Positions 1-8,650 are shown, numbered from the stretch's first letter. The stretch is 64,000 bases of DNA from Mycolicibacterium lutetiense (GCF_017876775.1 NZ_JAGIOP010000001.1:1302001-1366000); one strand, 5' to 3'. Notes: generated by a model from the sequence alone, not told the origin. A program made the numbers and translations.

Positions 1-1
1 A

Positions 2-1375
2 TTGCGCGACGGAGAGTTGGAGATGTCTGTGGTCAACCGCGAGGTGGGGTTGGCGGTGCGGGTGATCGTCGATGGCGCGTGGGGATTCGCCTCCCATGCC
101 GAACTGGCACCCGAGGTGGCGGCCGAGACGGCCCGCCGCGCTGTGCAGGTGGCCACGACGCTCGCGCCACTGAACGCCGAGCGCATCGAGTTGGCCGCCG
201 AGCCGGTCTACACCGATGTGACCTGGGTGTCCGATTACGGTGTCGACCCGTTCATCGTCCCCGCCGCCGACAAGATCGCGCTGCTCGGCGACTACTCCGG
301 CCGGTTGCTGGCGGCCGACGGTGTGGACCATGTGTCGGCGGGCGTGCACGCGGTCAAGGAGCAGAGCTTCTACGCCGACAGCTTCGGATCCTCGATCACC
401 CAGCAGCGGGTGCGGGTGATGCCGACGATGGAGGCGGTCGCCGTCGACTCGGCCGCCGGGTCGTTCGAGACCATGCGCACACTGGTCCCACCGATGGCGC
501 GGGGCTGGGAAGCGCTGGCCGGCGACGACGTGTGGGACTGGACCTCTGAGCTGGCCGAGCTGCCGACGCTGCTGGCCGAGAAGACCAAAGCCCCGTCGGT
601 CGTCGCCGGCCCCACCGACCTGGTGATCGACCCGTCCAACCTGTGGCTGACCATTCACGAATCCATCGGGCACGCCACCGAATACGACCGGGCGATCGGC
701 TATGAGGCGGCCTACGCCGGGACGTCGTTCGCCACCCCGGACAAACTCGGCACCATGCGCTACGGCTCGCCCGTGATGAACGTGACTGCCGACCGCACCG
801 TGGAATTCGGCTTGGCCACCGTCGGATTCGATGATGAAGGGGTGCAGTCCCAGAGCTGGGACCTGGTGCGCGACGGCGTCTTCGTCGGCTATCAGCTGGA
901 CCGGGTGTTCGCCCCGCGACTTGGAAAGGCCCGCTCCAACGGCTGCTCGTATGCCGACTCGCCACACCATGTCCCGATCCAGCGGATGGCCAATGTGTCG
1001 CTGCAGCCGGGGCCGGAAGATCTCAGCACGCAGGATCTGATCTCGCGGGTGTCCGACGGCATCTACGTCGTGGGCGACAAGTCCTGGTCAATCGACATGC
1101 AGCGGTACAACTTCCAGTTCACCGGCCAGCGGTTCTACCGGATTCGCGACGGCCGGCTGGACGGGCAGTTGCGCGACGTGGCGTACCAGGCCACCACGAC
1201 CGATTTCTGGGGTGCGATGGAGGCTGTCGGCGGACCGTCGACCTGGCGCCTGGGTGGGGCGTTCAACTGCGGCAAGGCCCAGCCCGGGCAGGTGGCGCCG
1301 GTCAGCCACGGCTGTCCGAGCGCGCTGTTCCGCGGCATCAATGTACTGAACACCCGGACGGAGGGCGGCCGATGA
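2..1375 (+). CDS. tldD: TldD-family metalloprotease (5' end cut off by the window)
   Basis: This is the C-terminal 457 residues of a TldD protein. The frame is already open at the left edge and begins inside the conserved RDGELE region, so the true start lies outside and the first codon here is not a start. The signature zinc motif HESIGH (HExxxH type, about residue 219) is present, followed by the conserved glycine-rich C-terminal half ending in a G-A-F-N-C-G-K segment. TldD and TldE form a heterodimeric zinc protease that degrades unfolded or modified peptides in the cytoplasm. The stop overlaps the start of the tldE partner (ATGA), which points to translational coupling. Identity is secure; only the N-terminus is missing. 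Confidence 0.95.
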   Translation: MRDGELEMSVVNREVGLAVRVIVDGAWGFASHAELAPEVAAETARRAVQVATTLAPLNAERIELAAEPVYTDVTWVSDYGVDPFIVPAADKIALLGDYSGRLLAADGVDHVSAGVHAVKEQSFYADSFGSSITQQRVRVMPTMEAVAVDSAAGSFETMRTLVPPMARGWEALAGDDVWDWTSELAELPTLLAEKTKAPSVVAGPTDLVIDPSNLWLTIHESIGHATEYDRAIGYEAAYAGTSFATPDKLGTMRYGSPVMNVTADRTVEFGLATVGFDDEGVQSQSWDLVRDGVFVGYQLDRVFAPRLGKARSNGCSYADSPHHVPIQRMANVSLQPGPEDLSTQDLISRVSDGIYVVGDKSWSIDMQRYNFQFTGQRFYRIRDGRLDGQLRDVAYQATTTDFWGAMEAVGGPSTWRLGGAFNCGKAQPGQVAPVSHGCPSALFRGINVLNTRTEGGR

Positions 1376-2733
1376 TCGGCGCACAGCAGGCCATCGACAT
1401 CGCCTTGGCCGCAGCGGATCCGGGCACAGAAACTGTAGTGCTGGTGACCGATCGGGCCGATGCCTCGCTGCGGTGGGCCGGCAACTCGATGACTACCAAC
1501 GGCGAGACGGTCAGCCGCACTGTCACGGTGATCTCGATCGTGCGCCGCGGCGAGGCGGCCCATGTCGGGTCGGTGCGTTCCACCGAGGTGGACCCGGCGG
1601 TGATCCCGGAGTTGGTGGCCGCTGCGCAGCGCGCGGCGCTGGCCTCGCCCGAGGCGCGGGATGCCGCACCGCCGCTGCCGGGCTTCGGGGTTCCGGCCGA
1701 CTGGGATGCACCGGTGGCGGGAACGGGTACGCAGGTGTTCACCGGCATCGCCGATGACCTGGCCAAGGGTTTCGCCGGTTCCGACCAGCTCTACGGATAT
1801 GCCCGCCACGTCATGGAGACCACGTTCGTGGCTACCTCGACCGGCCTGCGCCGTCGTTACACCCAGCCGACCGGGTCGGTGGAGATCAATGCCAAGCGTG
1901 ACGGTGCCAGCGCCTGGGCCGGGGTGAGCACCGCGGATTTCGTTGATGTGCGGGTGGATTCGCTGCTCGACGAGTTGTCGCTCAAGTTGGGTTGGGCGGA
2001 GCGGACCGTCGAACTTCCGGCCGGCCGGTACGAGACACTGATGCCGCCCTCGACGGTGGCCGACATGATGATCTACCTGACCTGGACCATGGACGGCCGT
2101 GGGGCGCAGGAAGGGCGCACCGCACTGTCGGCACCCGGCGGGACCCGGGTGGGGGAGAAACTCACCGATCTGGGGCTGACGCTGTACTCGGACCCGTTCG
2201 CGCAGTCATTGGCCTGCCAGCCGTTCGTCGCAGTGCCGAGTTCCTCGGAGCGGGTGTCGATCTTCGACAACGGCATGGACATCGGCCGGGTGGACTGGAT
2301 CCGCGACGGCGTGGTCAATGCGCTGGCCTATCCACGGGCGGTGGCTGCCGAATACGGCACACCGGTCGCGGTGCCCGCCGACAATCTGCTGATGACCGGT
2401 GGCACAAACGAATTGGCAGATATGATCGCCGGCACCGAACGCGGCCTGCTGCTGACCACACTGTGGTACATCCGCGAGGTCGACCCGACCGTGCTGCTGC
2501 TCACCGGGCTCACCCGGGACGGCGTCTACCTGGTCGAGGACGGCGAGGTGACCGCCGCGGTGAACAACTTCCGCTTCAACGAGAGTCCGCTGGACCTGCT
2601 GCGGCGCGCCACCGAGGCCGGCCTCAGCGAGATCACCCTGCCGCGCGAATGGGGCGACTGGGCAACCCGCGCGTCCATGCCGACGCTACGGATCCCGGAT
2701 TTCCACATGTCCTCGGTGAGCCAGGCGCAATGA
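1372..2733 (+). CDS. tldE: TldE/PmbA-family protease subunit
   Basis: The 453-residue protein is the TldE (PmbA) partner of the upstream TldD. It shares the fold but lacks the HExxxH zinc motif, as expected for the non-catalytic subunit that helps form the substrate chamber. The start ATG overlaps the tldD stop by four bases. TldD/TldE pairs are known from E. coli to mature microcin B17 and the antitoxin CcdA. In mycobacteria the pair is conserved with unknown natural substrates, and no ribosomally made peptide precursor is visible next to it here. Length is normal for the family. Confidence 0.93.
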   Translation: MIGAQQAIDIALAAADPGTETVVLVTDRADASLRWAGNSMTTNGETVSRTVTVISIVRRGEAAHVGSVRSTEVDPAVIPELVAAAQRAALASPEARDAAPPLPGFGVPADWDAPVAGTGTQVFTGIADDLAKGFAGSDQLYGYARHVMETTFVATSTGLRRRYTQPTGSVEINAKRDGASAWAGVSTADFVDVRVDSLLDELSLKLGWAERTVELPAGRYETLMPPSTVADMMIYLTWTMDGRGAQEGRTALSAPGGTRVGEKLTDLGLTLYSDPFAQSLACQPFVAVPSSSERVSIFDNGMDIGRVDWIRDGVVNALAYPRAVAAEYGTPVAVPADNLLMTGGTNELADMIAGTERGLLLTTLWYIREVDPTVLLLTGLTRDGVYLVEDGEVTAAVNNFRFNESPLDLLRRATEAGLSEITLPREWGDWATRASMPTLRIPDFHMSSVSQAQ

Positions 2734-2738
2734 ACTAA

Positions 2739-3419
2739 GTGCTATCGCAACGGCAATTCACGACATACGGTCCCTCACACTGGGCCGTACTCGCCGTGTT
2801 TGTCGTCGGCGCGGTGCTGGCGATCTGGCTCGGACGCCGTCAGACCGGACGTCAATCCCGGGTCTTCGGCCGTATTCTCGGCGCCCTGACGGCCACGATC
2901 TACGTCGCGATATTCGTTTACACGCTCACTCCGCCGTCGATCCAACGTTCGGTACCCCTGCAATTGACCGATCTGGCGACCGTCGTGGGTGCCTACGCGC
3001 TGTGGTCGCAGCGGCAGTGGGCGTTCGTGCTCACCTACTACTGGGGGCTGGTGCTGAGTACTCAGGCACTGATCTCGCCGGTGCTCAAGAGCCCGGACTT
3101 CCCGCACTACACTTTCCTGGCGTTCTGGTCGATTCACCTGCTGGTGGTCTGGGCCGCGATCTATTTGACCTGGGGTCGTGGGATGCGTCCCCGGTGGCGC
3201 GACTACCGATTGGCGGTGGCGGTGACCGCGGCGTGGGCAGCGGGAACCATGACGTTCAACGGAATCGCAGGCACCAACTACGGCTTCCTCAACGCCAAAC
3301 CCGCCACCGCGTCGCTGCTCGACCTGATGGGGCCGTGGCCGGTCTACGTCCTGGTCGCCGGCACCCTGGTGCTGGTGGTGTGGGCGCTCATGACGTGGCC
3401 CTGGAAACGGGCCGCGTAA
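2739..3419 (+). CDS. TIGR02206-family integral membrane protein
   Basis: This 226-residue polytopic membrane protein has about six hydrophobic segments (near residues 15-32, 48-64, 96-115, 125-144, 160-178 and 197-220). The C-terminal GTNYGFLNAKP stretch followed by SLLDLMGPWPVYVL is the hallmark of the TIGR02206/YwaF family. The function is unknown. It starts at GTG five bases after the tldE stop, so it is probably cotranscribed with tldD-tldE. Confidence 0.82.
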   Translation: MLSQRQFTTYGPSHWAVLAVFVVGAVLAIWLGRRQTGRQSRVFGRILGALTATIYVAIFVYTLTPPSIQRSVPLQLTDLATVVGAYALWSQRQWAFVLTYYWGLVLSTQALISPVLKSPDFPHYTFLAFWSIHLLVVWAAIYLTWGRGMRPRWRDYRLAVAVTAAWAAGTMTFNGIAGTNYGFLNAKPATASLLDLMGPWPVYVLVAGTLVLVVWALMTWPWKRAA

Positions 3420-3438
3420 CCGCACGCCGTCGGGCCCG

Positions 3439-4269
3439 GTGGTGGATACTGCCGGTGTGTCTGCCGATCTGCTCCGCGAGTTGACTGACCTGGTTGCACT
3501 GTCCCCGCCCACGTTGGCCGATATCAACGCCGACGTGCGTGAGGTGTGTGCGTCGACGCTGGCGTTGCCGCCCCTGCCGGCGGAGACCCGCGGCGGCGCC
3601 GTCGATCCCATGGTCACCGAGTTCGCCGAGCAATTCAGCATCGACGTCGCCGGCATCACCACGGCGCAGCGGGCCGCGTTCTCCGATCTGCTCGGGCCCG
3701 ACGTGTTCACCGTGGCGATGCTGATCTTTGTGGCCGACTTCGTGCCCCGGATGCGCGCCGGATTGTCCGCCCTTGGTGTGGGCTGGCCGGCCGAACCCGT
3801 CGCCTGGGACCACGAAACCGACCCGGCCAACTATGTGCTCGACACCTTCATTCCGGCCGTCGGGCGGATGACTGCGCTGGACCCGGTGACCTCCGAGATC
3901 GTGCGCCTGCGCGGGGCCCGCCAGCACAACTGCCGGCTGTGCAAGTCGCTGCGGGAAGCCACGGCGTTGGAGGCCGGCGCCACCGAGTCCGACTACGACG
4001 GCATCGACGACTTCGAGAGCTCCGATCTGTCCGACCGGCACAAGGCTGCGCTGCGGTACGTCGACGCGCTGATCTGGACGCCGGCCCAGGTGTCGGGTGA
4101 GGAACTGCGCCAACATTTTTCGCAGGACGAGGCCGTCGAGCTGACCCTCGACGTCATGCGCAACGCCTGCAACAAAGTGGCCGTCGCGCTGGGCGCTGAC
4201 GCGGCCCGGGTCGAGGAAGGCACCGAGCAGTACCGCCTGGGTGCCGACGGCCAGCCGATCTACAGCTGA
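3439..4269 (+). CDS. Carboxymuconolactone decarboxylase-like (AhpD-fold) protein
   Basis: The protein is about 276 residues and largely helical. The AhpD-type redox motif is visible as R-x-H-N-C-R-L-C-K-S-L-R (C-x-x-C near residues 165-168). In AhpD proper the second cysteine is followed four residues later by a histidine; here that position is arginine, so a peroxidase role is not assured. The start is uncertain: GTG at 3439 gives 276 residues, and another in-frame GTG lies at 3457. It sits 19 bases after the membrane protein gene and probably belongs to the same transcript. It may be a disulfide reductase or a peroxidase-like enzyme. Confidence 0.75.
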   Translation: MVDTAGVSADLLRELTDLVALSPPTLADINADVREVCASTLALPPLPAETRGGAVDPMVTEFAEQFSIDVAGITTAQRAAFSDLLGPDVFTVAMLIFVADFVPRMRAGLSALGVGWPAEPVAWDHETDPANYVLDTFIPAVGRMTALDPVTSEIVRLRGARQHNCRLCKSLREATALEAGATESDYDGIDDFESSDLSDRHKAALRYVDALIWTPAQVSGEELRQHFSQDEAVELTLDVMRNACNKVAVALGADAARVEEGTEQYRLGADGQPIYS

Positions 4270-4274
4270 GCGTC

Positions 4275-5474
4275 TCAGCCGAGATTCAGACCCGGGTAGA
4301 TCTGGTCGAGCACCGTGGGCAGCAGCGCGTTGGCTGTTGTCTGCCCCTCCGTCGACAGGGTCAGGTTTGTCCAGATCACCAGTGCCACATCATTGTCCGG
4401 GTCAAAACCGATGAACGAGTTGTACCCCGGCATCTCGCCGCCGTGGTAGTACATCGCAGCGTGCGGCCCGTACCGTTGAAAGCTGATCCCGTAGCCGTAC
4501 TGCTGCCAGTCGGGACGGTCCGGATCTTCGGGGCGCAGGCTATCCCGCCACCGCTGGGTGAACTCGTCGTCGAACACCGTGCCGGTGACCAACGCCCGCA
4601 TCCAGATGGCCAGATCGTCGGCCGTGGAGATGACGCCGCCGGCCGCGGTGGCATACGACGGATTTTGACGGGTGTAGTCGATCGGCTGCACGGTCCCGGC
4701 TCGCGCTGCGGCCGCCAGATCTGCCGGGTAGTCCTCATCGGCCAACGCGTACAACGTCTTTCCGTACATGTAGCCGTGCGAGTACGGCTGGGGAAGGGAG
4801 GTATCGCCGGCTGCGGGCAACGTCGTGGCGTCCATGCCGAGCGGGCCGAACAGGCGGCGGTCGAACTGCCCGGCCAGCGGGGCGCCGCCGGCCTTCTCCG
4901 CCACCAGGCCCAGCAGCGCGTAGTTGGTGTTGCAGTAGTCGTAGGCGGTGCCCGGTGGGGCCGTGGGCGGATGGGCGAACGCGATGGCCAGCACCTGTTC
5001 CGGGGTCCAGGCCCGGGCCGGCTCGGCGTCGAGTTGGGCCGAGAGCTCCGGGGCGAACGTGTAGCAGTACAGCCCGCTGCGCATCGTCAGCAGATCGGCC
5101 AGGGTGATGGTGTCGCCGTGGGGCACGCCAGGCACATACGCCGAAATCGGGTCGTCGAGGGTGAGCTTGCCGTCCTGGGCCAGCAGCAGGATCAGCGCGG
5201 CGGTCATGGTTTTGGTGTTGGATGCGATGCGGAAATGGGTGTCGGGTTGTGGCGGAGATGTCGTGCCCAGTTCGGTGGTGCCGACCTCGGCGGTGAAGGT
5301 GCCCTGCGGGGTCTCCAACAACACCAGTGCCCCGGGCACCCGAAGCTTGGCTGCGGCATTCTCGACAATCGTCTGGAATCGGTCCGCGTCAATGTTCTGG
5401 AGGGCCGGCGGCTTGGGTGACGCGCAACCCGCCACGATCAGCGCCGCAGCGACGATGAGGCGCGAAGACTTCAT
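4275..5474 (-). CDS. Beta-lactamase-family serine hydrolase lipoprotein
   Basis: The 399-residue class C beta-lactamase/DD-peptidase-fold enzyme has a lipoprotein signal (lipobox VAGC near residue 18), so it should be anchored on the outer face of the membrane. The three family motifs are present: SNTK (SxxK nucleophile), the Y-C-N triad (YxN) and H-G-G (HxG) near the C-terminus. A longer open frame upstream exists, but the ATG at 5474 is chosen because it gives a clean signal peptide and overlaps the upstream gene's stop as ATGA. Such proteins act as esterases, peptidases or amidases; the true substrate cannot be read from the sequence. It is the last gene of a three-gene minus-strand unit. 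Confidence 0.87.
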   Translation of the reverse strand: MKSSRLIVAAALIVAGCASPKPPALQNIDADRFQTIVENAAAKLRVPGALVLLETPQGTFTAEVGTTELGTTSPPQPDTHFRIASNTKTMTAALILLLAQDGKLTLDDPISAYVPGVPHGDTITLADLLTMRSGLYCYTFAPELSAQLDAEPARAWTPEQVLAIAFAHPPTAPPGTAYDYCNTNYALLGLVAEKAGGAPLAGQFDRRLFGPLGMDATTLPAAGDTSLPQPYSHGYMYGKTLYALADEDYPADLAAAARAGTVQPIDYTRQNPSYATAAGGVISTADDLAIWMRALVTGTVFDDEFTQRWRDSLRPEDPDRPDWQQYGYGISFQRYGPHAAMYYHGGEMPGYNSFIGFDPDNDVALVIWTNLTLSTEGQTTANALLPTVLDQIYPGLNLG

Positions 5475-6511
5475 CGCCCTGACCTCGCAATCGGCGCAAG
5501 CAGTTCCAGAACGTCGTCGACTTCGGCGTCGGTGGTGGCCCACGAACAGACGAACCGAACGGTGGGGCGAAGCGGGTCGGGACGGTGCACGGCGTAACTG
5601 GCCGAGACTGTGGCATGGGCAAGAGGTTCGAGGTCGACGAACACCTCGTTGGCTTCGGTGGGGGTGGACAGCCTCAGACCAAGCGCGTGGAAGCCGGTGC
5701 TGAGCCGAGCGGCCATCCGGTTGGCATGGGCCGCGGTCTGCAGCCACAGTCCGTCGTTCAGCATCGCCTCGAACTGGGCCGCGACGAAGCGCTGCTTGCT
5801 GGCCAGCTGTCCGATCTGCTTCTGTACGAAGTGAATTCCGTCGAACAGATCGGGGCGGCGCACCAGGATCGCATCGCCCATCAGCATGCCGTTCTTGGTG
5901 CCGCCCACGGTGACGATGTCAGCGTCCGCGATGGCCGCTGCCGGAGGGACCTCCAGGGCGGCAATCGCATTGGCGATACGGGAGCCGTCGATGTGGACGA
6001 GCAGGTCGAGATCGTGGGCGTGGTCGATGAAGGTCTTGATGGCGTGCGGGGTCCAGAGCCGGCCGTTCTCGGTGGACTGGGTGATGCTGACGATGCGCGG
6101 TTGCGAATGGTGCACCGGTCCGCGACGGAGCACCGCGATGTCCAGCGTCGCCGGGTCGATCAGGCCGTCATCGCTGGACAGCTTCGTCAACGGGGCACCC
6201 GACAGCCGGACCGGCCCGCCGGCTTCGTCGACCAGTGAATGCGCGATGTCGCTGCACAGGGTCTCCTGCCACGGCCGCACCGCCGAGGCCAGCGCGATGA
6301 TGTTGGCGGCAGTGCCGGTGAGCGCGAACAGCACCTCGGCGTCGGGGGAGTCGAATGTGGCCTTGAGGGCTTCGGCGACGCGCTGGGTGACCGGGTCGTT
6401 CCCGTAGGACGCGGTGGCGTCGGTGTTTGCCGCGACGATCGCGTCGATCACTCGCGGGTGAGCGGGCGCGGCGTTGTCGGAGGCGAACGCGTGGGAAGGC
6501 ACGTCCGCCAT
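5471..6511 (-). CDS. Threonine aldolase-like PLP enzyme
   Basis: The 346-residue protein is a fold-type I PLP-dependent enzyme of the beta-eliminating lyase/threonine aldolase family (PF01212). Visible features are the N-terminal F-A-S-D-N-A-A-P segment, the H-I-D-G-S-R strand with its PLP-contacting aspartate, and the Schiff-base lysine in G-G-T-K-N-G. The family cleaves L-threonine or L-allo-threonine to glycine and acetaldehyde, or acts on related beta-hydroxy amino acids. The ATG at 6511 is chosen because it matches the usual N-terminus; the open frame runs further upstream. It lies 17 bases downstream of the PF04020 gene and its stop overlaps the lipoprotein start. Confidence 0.88.
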   Translation of the reverse strand: MADVPSHAFASDNAAPAHPRVIDAIVAANTDATASYGNDPVTQRVAEALKATFDSPDAEVLFALTGTAANIIALASAVRPWQETLCSDIAHSLVDEAGGPVRLSGAPLTKLSSDDGLIDPATLDIAVLRRGPVHHSQPRIVSITQSTENGRLWTPHAIKTFIDHAHDLDLLVHIDGSRIANAIAALEVPPAAAIADADIVTVGGTKNGMLMGDAILVRRPDLFDGIHFVQKQIGQLASKQRFVAAQFEAMLNDGLWLQTAAHANRMAARLSTGFHALGLRLSTPTEANEVFVDLEPLAHATVSASYAVHRPDPLRPTVRFVCSWATTDAEVDDVLELLAPIARSGR

Positions 6512-6528
6512 GATCCCACCGCCGACCG

Positions 6529-6909
6529 TTACTTCGAGGCGACCTTCTTCTTGATGAACAGCGCCGGCAGCACCACCGTGGCCACGGCCGTGACCAGCCA
6601 GACCACCACGGTGGCTCCGATCCAGGAGCCGACGCCGCGAATGCTGAGGCCGTGGGTGAGCAGTGCGGCCAGGGCCAGCGCCACCAGGGTGGAGACCAGC
6701 CCGATGCCGCCCAGGAATGCCGACGCGTAGCGGCTGGCCATTTTGAGGAAGAACGGCGACAGGATTGCCTGCGCGACGGCGAAGATCACCACCGTGGTGA
6801 CAAAACCCCACACCGACACCGAGACGCCGGGCACCAGCCACGCGGCGACCAGCAAGCCGAGGGCCGATGAGCCCAGGAAGATCGCTATACGCAGAAGAAA
6901 GCGGACCAT
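6529..6909 (-). CDS. PF04020 (phage holin 4 superfamily) membrane protein
   Basis: This is a 126-residue protein with four transmembrane segments, a short cytoplasmic loop and a lysine-rich C-terminus. The pattern and length fit PF04020, a chromosomal four-helix membrane family named for holins but common in ordinary bacterial genomes. Function is unknown, and no phage genes lie nearby. The start at the ATG of MVRFLL (6909) is preferred over an upstream in-frame ATG that would add a basic, non-conserved 16-residue leader. It is the first gene of the minus-strand unit with the aldolase and the serine hydrolase. Confidence 0.75.
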   Translation of the reverse strand: MVRFLLRIAIFLGSSALGLLVAAWLVPGVSVSVWGFVTTVVIFAVAQAILSPFFLKMASRYASAFLGGIGLVSTLVALALAALLTHGLSIRGVGSWIGATVVVWLVTAVATVVLPALFIKKKVASK

Positions 6910-7003
6910 CCGGTGAGCGTAACCGCGACGGGCCCGCCTGCGGCCCCTCATTGGCATCCGCGTCCGCGCTGTGTGCGACCATATTGCGGCGCAGACGCGC
7001 CTG

Positions 7004-7077
7004 GGGGCGGTAGCTCAGTTGGTTAGAGCCGGGGACTCATAATCCCTTGGTCGCGGGTTCGAGCCCCGCCCGCCCCA
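7004..7077 (+). tRNA. tRNA with CAU anticodon (elongator Met or Ile2)
   Basis: A full cloverleaf can be drawn. The acceptor stem is GGGGCGG (7004-7010) with CCGCCCC (7070-7076) and discriminator A at 7077. The D arm is GCTC/GAGC, and the anticodon stem is GGGGA/TCCCT with loop CTCATAA and anticodon CAT at 7038-7040. The T arm is GCGGG/CCCGC with loop TTCGAGC. No CCA is encoded. The D arm and unpaired first-position rules exclude the initiator type. CAU tRNAs read AUG as elongator Met, or AUA as Ile after lysidine modification by TilS. The variable region TTGGTC resembles the E. coli Ile2 species, but this is not decisive. Confidence 0.95.
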
Positions 7078-7125
7078 CTCAACAGCCCCACTCTGAACAG
7101 CCCCTGAAGGCTTGCCACGAGAGGT

Positions 7126-7145
7126 GAGGGCCCGGCAGAGCCCTC
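7126..7145. terminator. Hairpin downstream of the tRNA
   Basis: GAGGGC (7126-7131) and GCCCTC (7140-7145) form a perfect 6-bp stem with an 8-base loop, 49 bases after the tRNA. There is no T tract, which is common for mycobacterial terminators. It may end the tRNA transcript. The remaining sequence up to 7308 shows no gene; it includes a loose inverted pair ATAACG/CGTTAT near 7166-7198. Confidence 0.4.
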
Positions 7146-7308
7146 CGCGTCGAAGTTGATGGTGTTTCGATAACGGTTTCGGAAAGTCTTCGATCGTTAT
7201 GAGAAATGTTCTGCGCCGAGTATGTCGTTGCTGTTTCCCTGGATTTATCCATTACGGGTCGACACCACCCTGGCTCGATGTGGCGGCGCAGAAATGGGGG
7301 AACGACGA

Positions 7309-8016
7309 ATGCGCATTGCGATTACCGCGATCACCATTGCTGCTGTTTGCGCCCTTGTTGCGGGCTGCGGTCAATCAACGGAACAAGCGGCGGAGAACAC
7401 TCCGACAACGCCGATGATTACGTCGTTTCCTCCGACGCCGCTGAGACAGAAAACGCTGCCCCGATTGTTGCTTGCGCCCGAACAGATCAACGCGGCAATG
7501 GCTGCGGGGGGAATGGCCGTCACGGGTACCGACTCTCAAATGTCCGATGACAGCGGGACGATGGCGCCCCGCGAGTGCCTCGCGGTCGACGGTGCCGCGC
7601 AGGCGCCCGTGTATGCCGACAGTGGATTCACCGACGAGCAAGAGGTGTCGTTGAGCGAGCCGGACGTCCTTGCTCACTACGCCAAGCAGGCTGTGGTTCG
7701 GTTCGCCGACGCCGACCAGGCCAGGGCCTTCTACGACGCCTCAGTTCAGCAGTGGCCCGCGTGCAAGCACTACACCCACACCCAGACGGGCACTATGTGG
7801 GACGTGGGTCCTTACTCCACCGACGGCGGCGTGCTGAGTACGGTGACTACCCAGTCCAACGCCCGGGCAGGCGGGTGGGCTTGCGGTCGGGCGTTGACCG
7901 CGAACAACAACATCGTGGTCGACGTCAACACGTGCAGCGCGAACCCGGCGGATTCGGCAGTCAAGATCGTCAAGCAGATCTCCGCGCGGGTCGATGCACC
8001 GCCCATTATTTCATAG
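7309..8016 (+). CDS. PknH_C-type sensor-domain lipoprotein
   Basis: This 235-residue secreted lipoprotein has a signal peptide ending in VAGC (Cys near residue 18). The mature part is a PknH_C-like domain (PF14032), the extracellular module also found on the mycobacterial kinase PknH. Paired cysteines (in REC, PAC, WAC and NTC contexts) fit the two disulfides usual for this domain, and the LLL-x-PEQ-x-N start is typical. Free-standing versions are common in mycobacteria with unknown ligands. The ATG at 7309 is chosen for its purine-rich leader and the clean signal peptide. An upstream in-frame ATG at 7294 would add five residues. Confidence 0.82.
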   Translation: MRIAITAITIAAVCALVAGCGQSTEQAAENTPTTPMITSFPPTPLRQKTLPRLLLAPEQINAAMAAGGMAVTGTDSQMSDDSGTMAPRECLAVDGAAQAPVYADSGFTDEQEVSLSEPDVLAHYAKQAVVRFADADQARAFYDASVQQWPACKHYTHTQTGTMWDVGPYSTDGGVLSTVTTQSNARAGGWACGRALTANNNIVVDVNTCSANPADSAVKIVKQISARVDAPPIIS

Positions 8017-8092
8017 GCCCGTTGCCGTCAGGGAAGTCGTCGCTTGCTTGGGACTGCACCCGAGCGAAAGGTGTTGCACCGCCACACGTGAA

Positions 8093-8134
8093 CGTCGGCA
8101 GAAGTTCCCGGCTCCCACCGGTCTTCTGCCGACG
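8093..8134. terminator. Strong bidirectional hairpin terminator
   Basis: A perfect 12-bp inverted repeat, CGTCGGCAGAAG at 8093-8104 and CTTCTGCCGACG at 8123-8134, encloses an 18-base loop. A second hairpin, CGTCAC/GTGACG (8140-8157), follows. They sit between two convergent genes (ending at 8016 and 8177), where a shared terminator is expected. Confidence 0.65.
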
Positions 8135-8176
8135 CTCAACGTCACGCCTGGGTGACGGTCGCCCGTCCCCGCGGTG

Positions 8177-8332
8177 CTAGAACCAGACTTTTCGTCCGCC
8201 GACCGGACGGCCGACCGCTCCGAGAATCCACAGGATGACACCGATTACCAAGAGGATTCCGCCGATGGTGTACAGGATCGATATGCCGGTGAAATAGCCG
8301 ATCAAGAGAAGGATGATACCGAGCACGATCAT
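8177..8332 (-). CDS. DUF6131-like hydrophobic mini-protein
   Basis: This is a 51-residue protein with two tightly packed hydrophobic helices rich in Ile, Leu and Gly (about residues 2-22 and 24-41) and a basic tail ending GRKVWF. It matches a very small actinobacterial membrane family (DUF6131) that usually stands alone and has unknown function. The ATG at 8332 begins at the conserved MIVLGI. The open frame continues far upstream, but that part has no protein-like character. Confidence 0.7.
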   Translation of the reverse strand: MIVLGIILLLIGYFTGISILYTIGGILLVIGVILWILGAVGRPVGGRKVWF

Positions 8333-8441
8333 GGTCAATCCGTTCGACGTAGGAACCCCGTGGGGCTGTCGGCGACAGGAATTGCCATATCCGTCGATTT
8401 TCAAACGTGCGGGCGCGTAGGCGCCGCTAGCATCCTCGATC

Positions 8442-8579
8442 ATGGCGGATATGCACCGGCGCACAGTGTTGCTCGGGGCGGGAGCGTTCTTGTGCTGCTG
8501 CGGCGCACGTTCGCATTGGCGCAGGACGCCCGGCAGCGTGGCAGCGCCCCCTACGGTGCGCTGCGGGCGATCACCGTGA
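8442..8579 (+). CDS. Possible small exported ORF or remnant with twin-arginine/lipobox leader
   Basis: A 45-codon frame begins with MADMHRRTVLLGAGAFLCCC. This resembles a twin-arginine signal (RRTVLL) running into a cysteine cluster like a lipobox. The frame stops 26 residues later without a recognisable mature domain, so it may be the 5' relic of a secreted protein or a chance frame. It lies in the otherwise empty 318-base gap 8333-8650, in which I see nothing else of note. Confidence 0.25.
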   Translation: MADMHRRTVLLGAGAFLCCCGARSHWRRTPGSVAAPPTVRCGRSP

Positions 8580-8650
8580 TCGGCCCGCTGCTCGAAGATG
8601 AAGCCGCACAACCCCATGAGGGCTATTGGCACTAGCGCCCGGCCCCGTCG

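Noticed and set aside
1..2733. TldD/TldE as part of a modified-peptide (RiPP) cluster
   Set aside because: No precursor peptide, cyclodehydratase or dedicated exporter is adjacent; the pair is a housekeeping gene set in mycobacteria.
2775..3830. Long minus-strand frame opposite the TIGR02206 and AhpD-like genes
   Set aside because: The composition is that of a shadow frame, and both plus-strand genes beneath it have recognisable family motifs.
6529..6909. Prophage remnant suggested by the holin-family name
   Set aside because: PF04020 is common in chromosomes, and no lysin, capsid, integrase or attachment repeat was found nearby.
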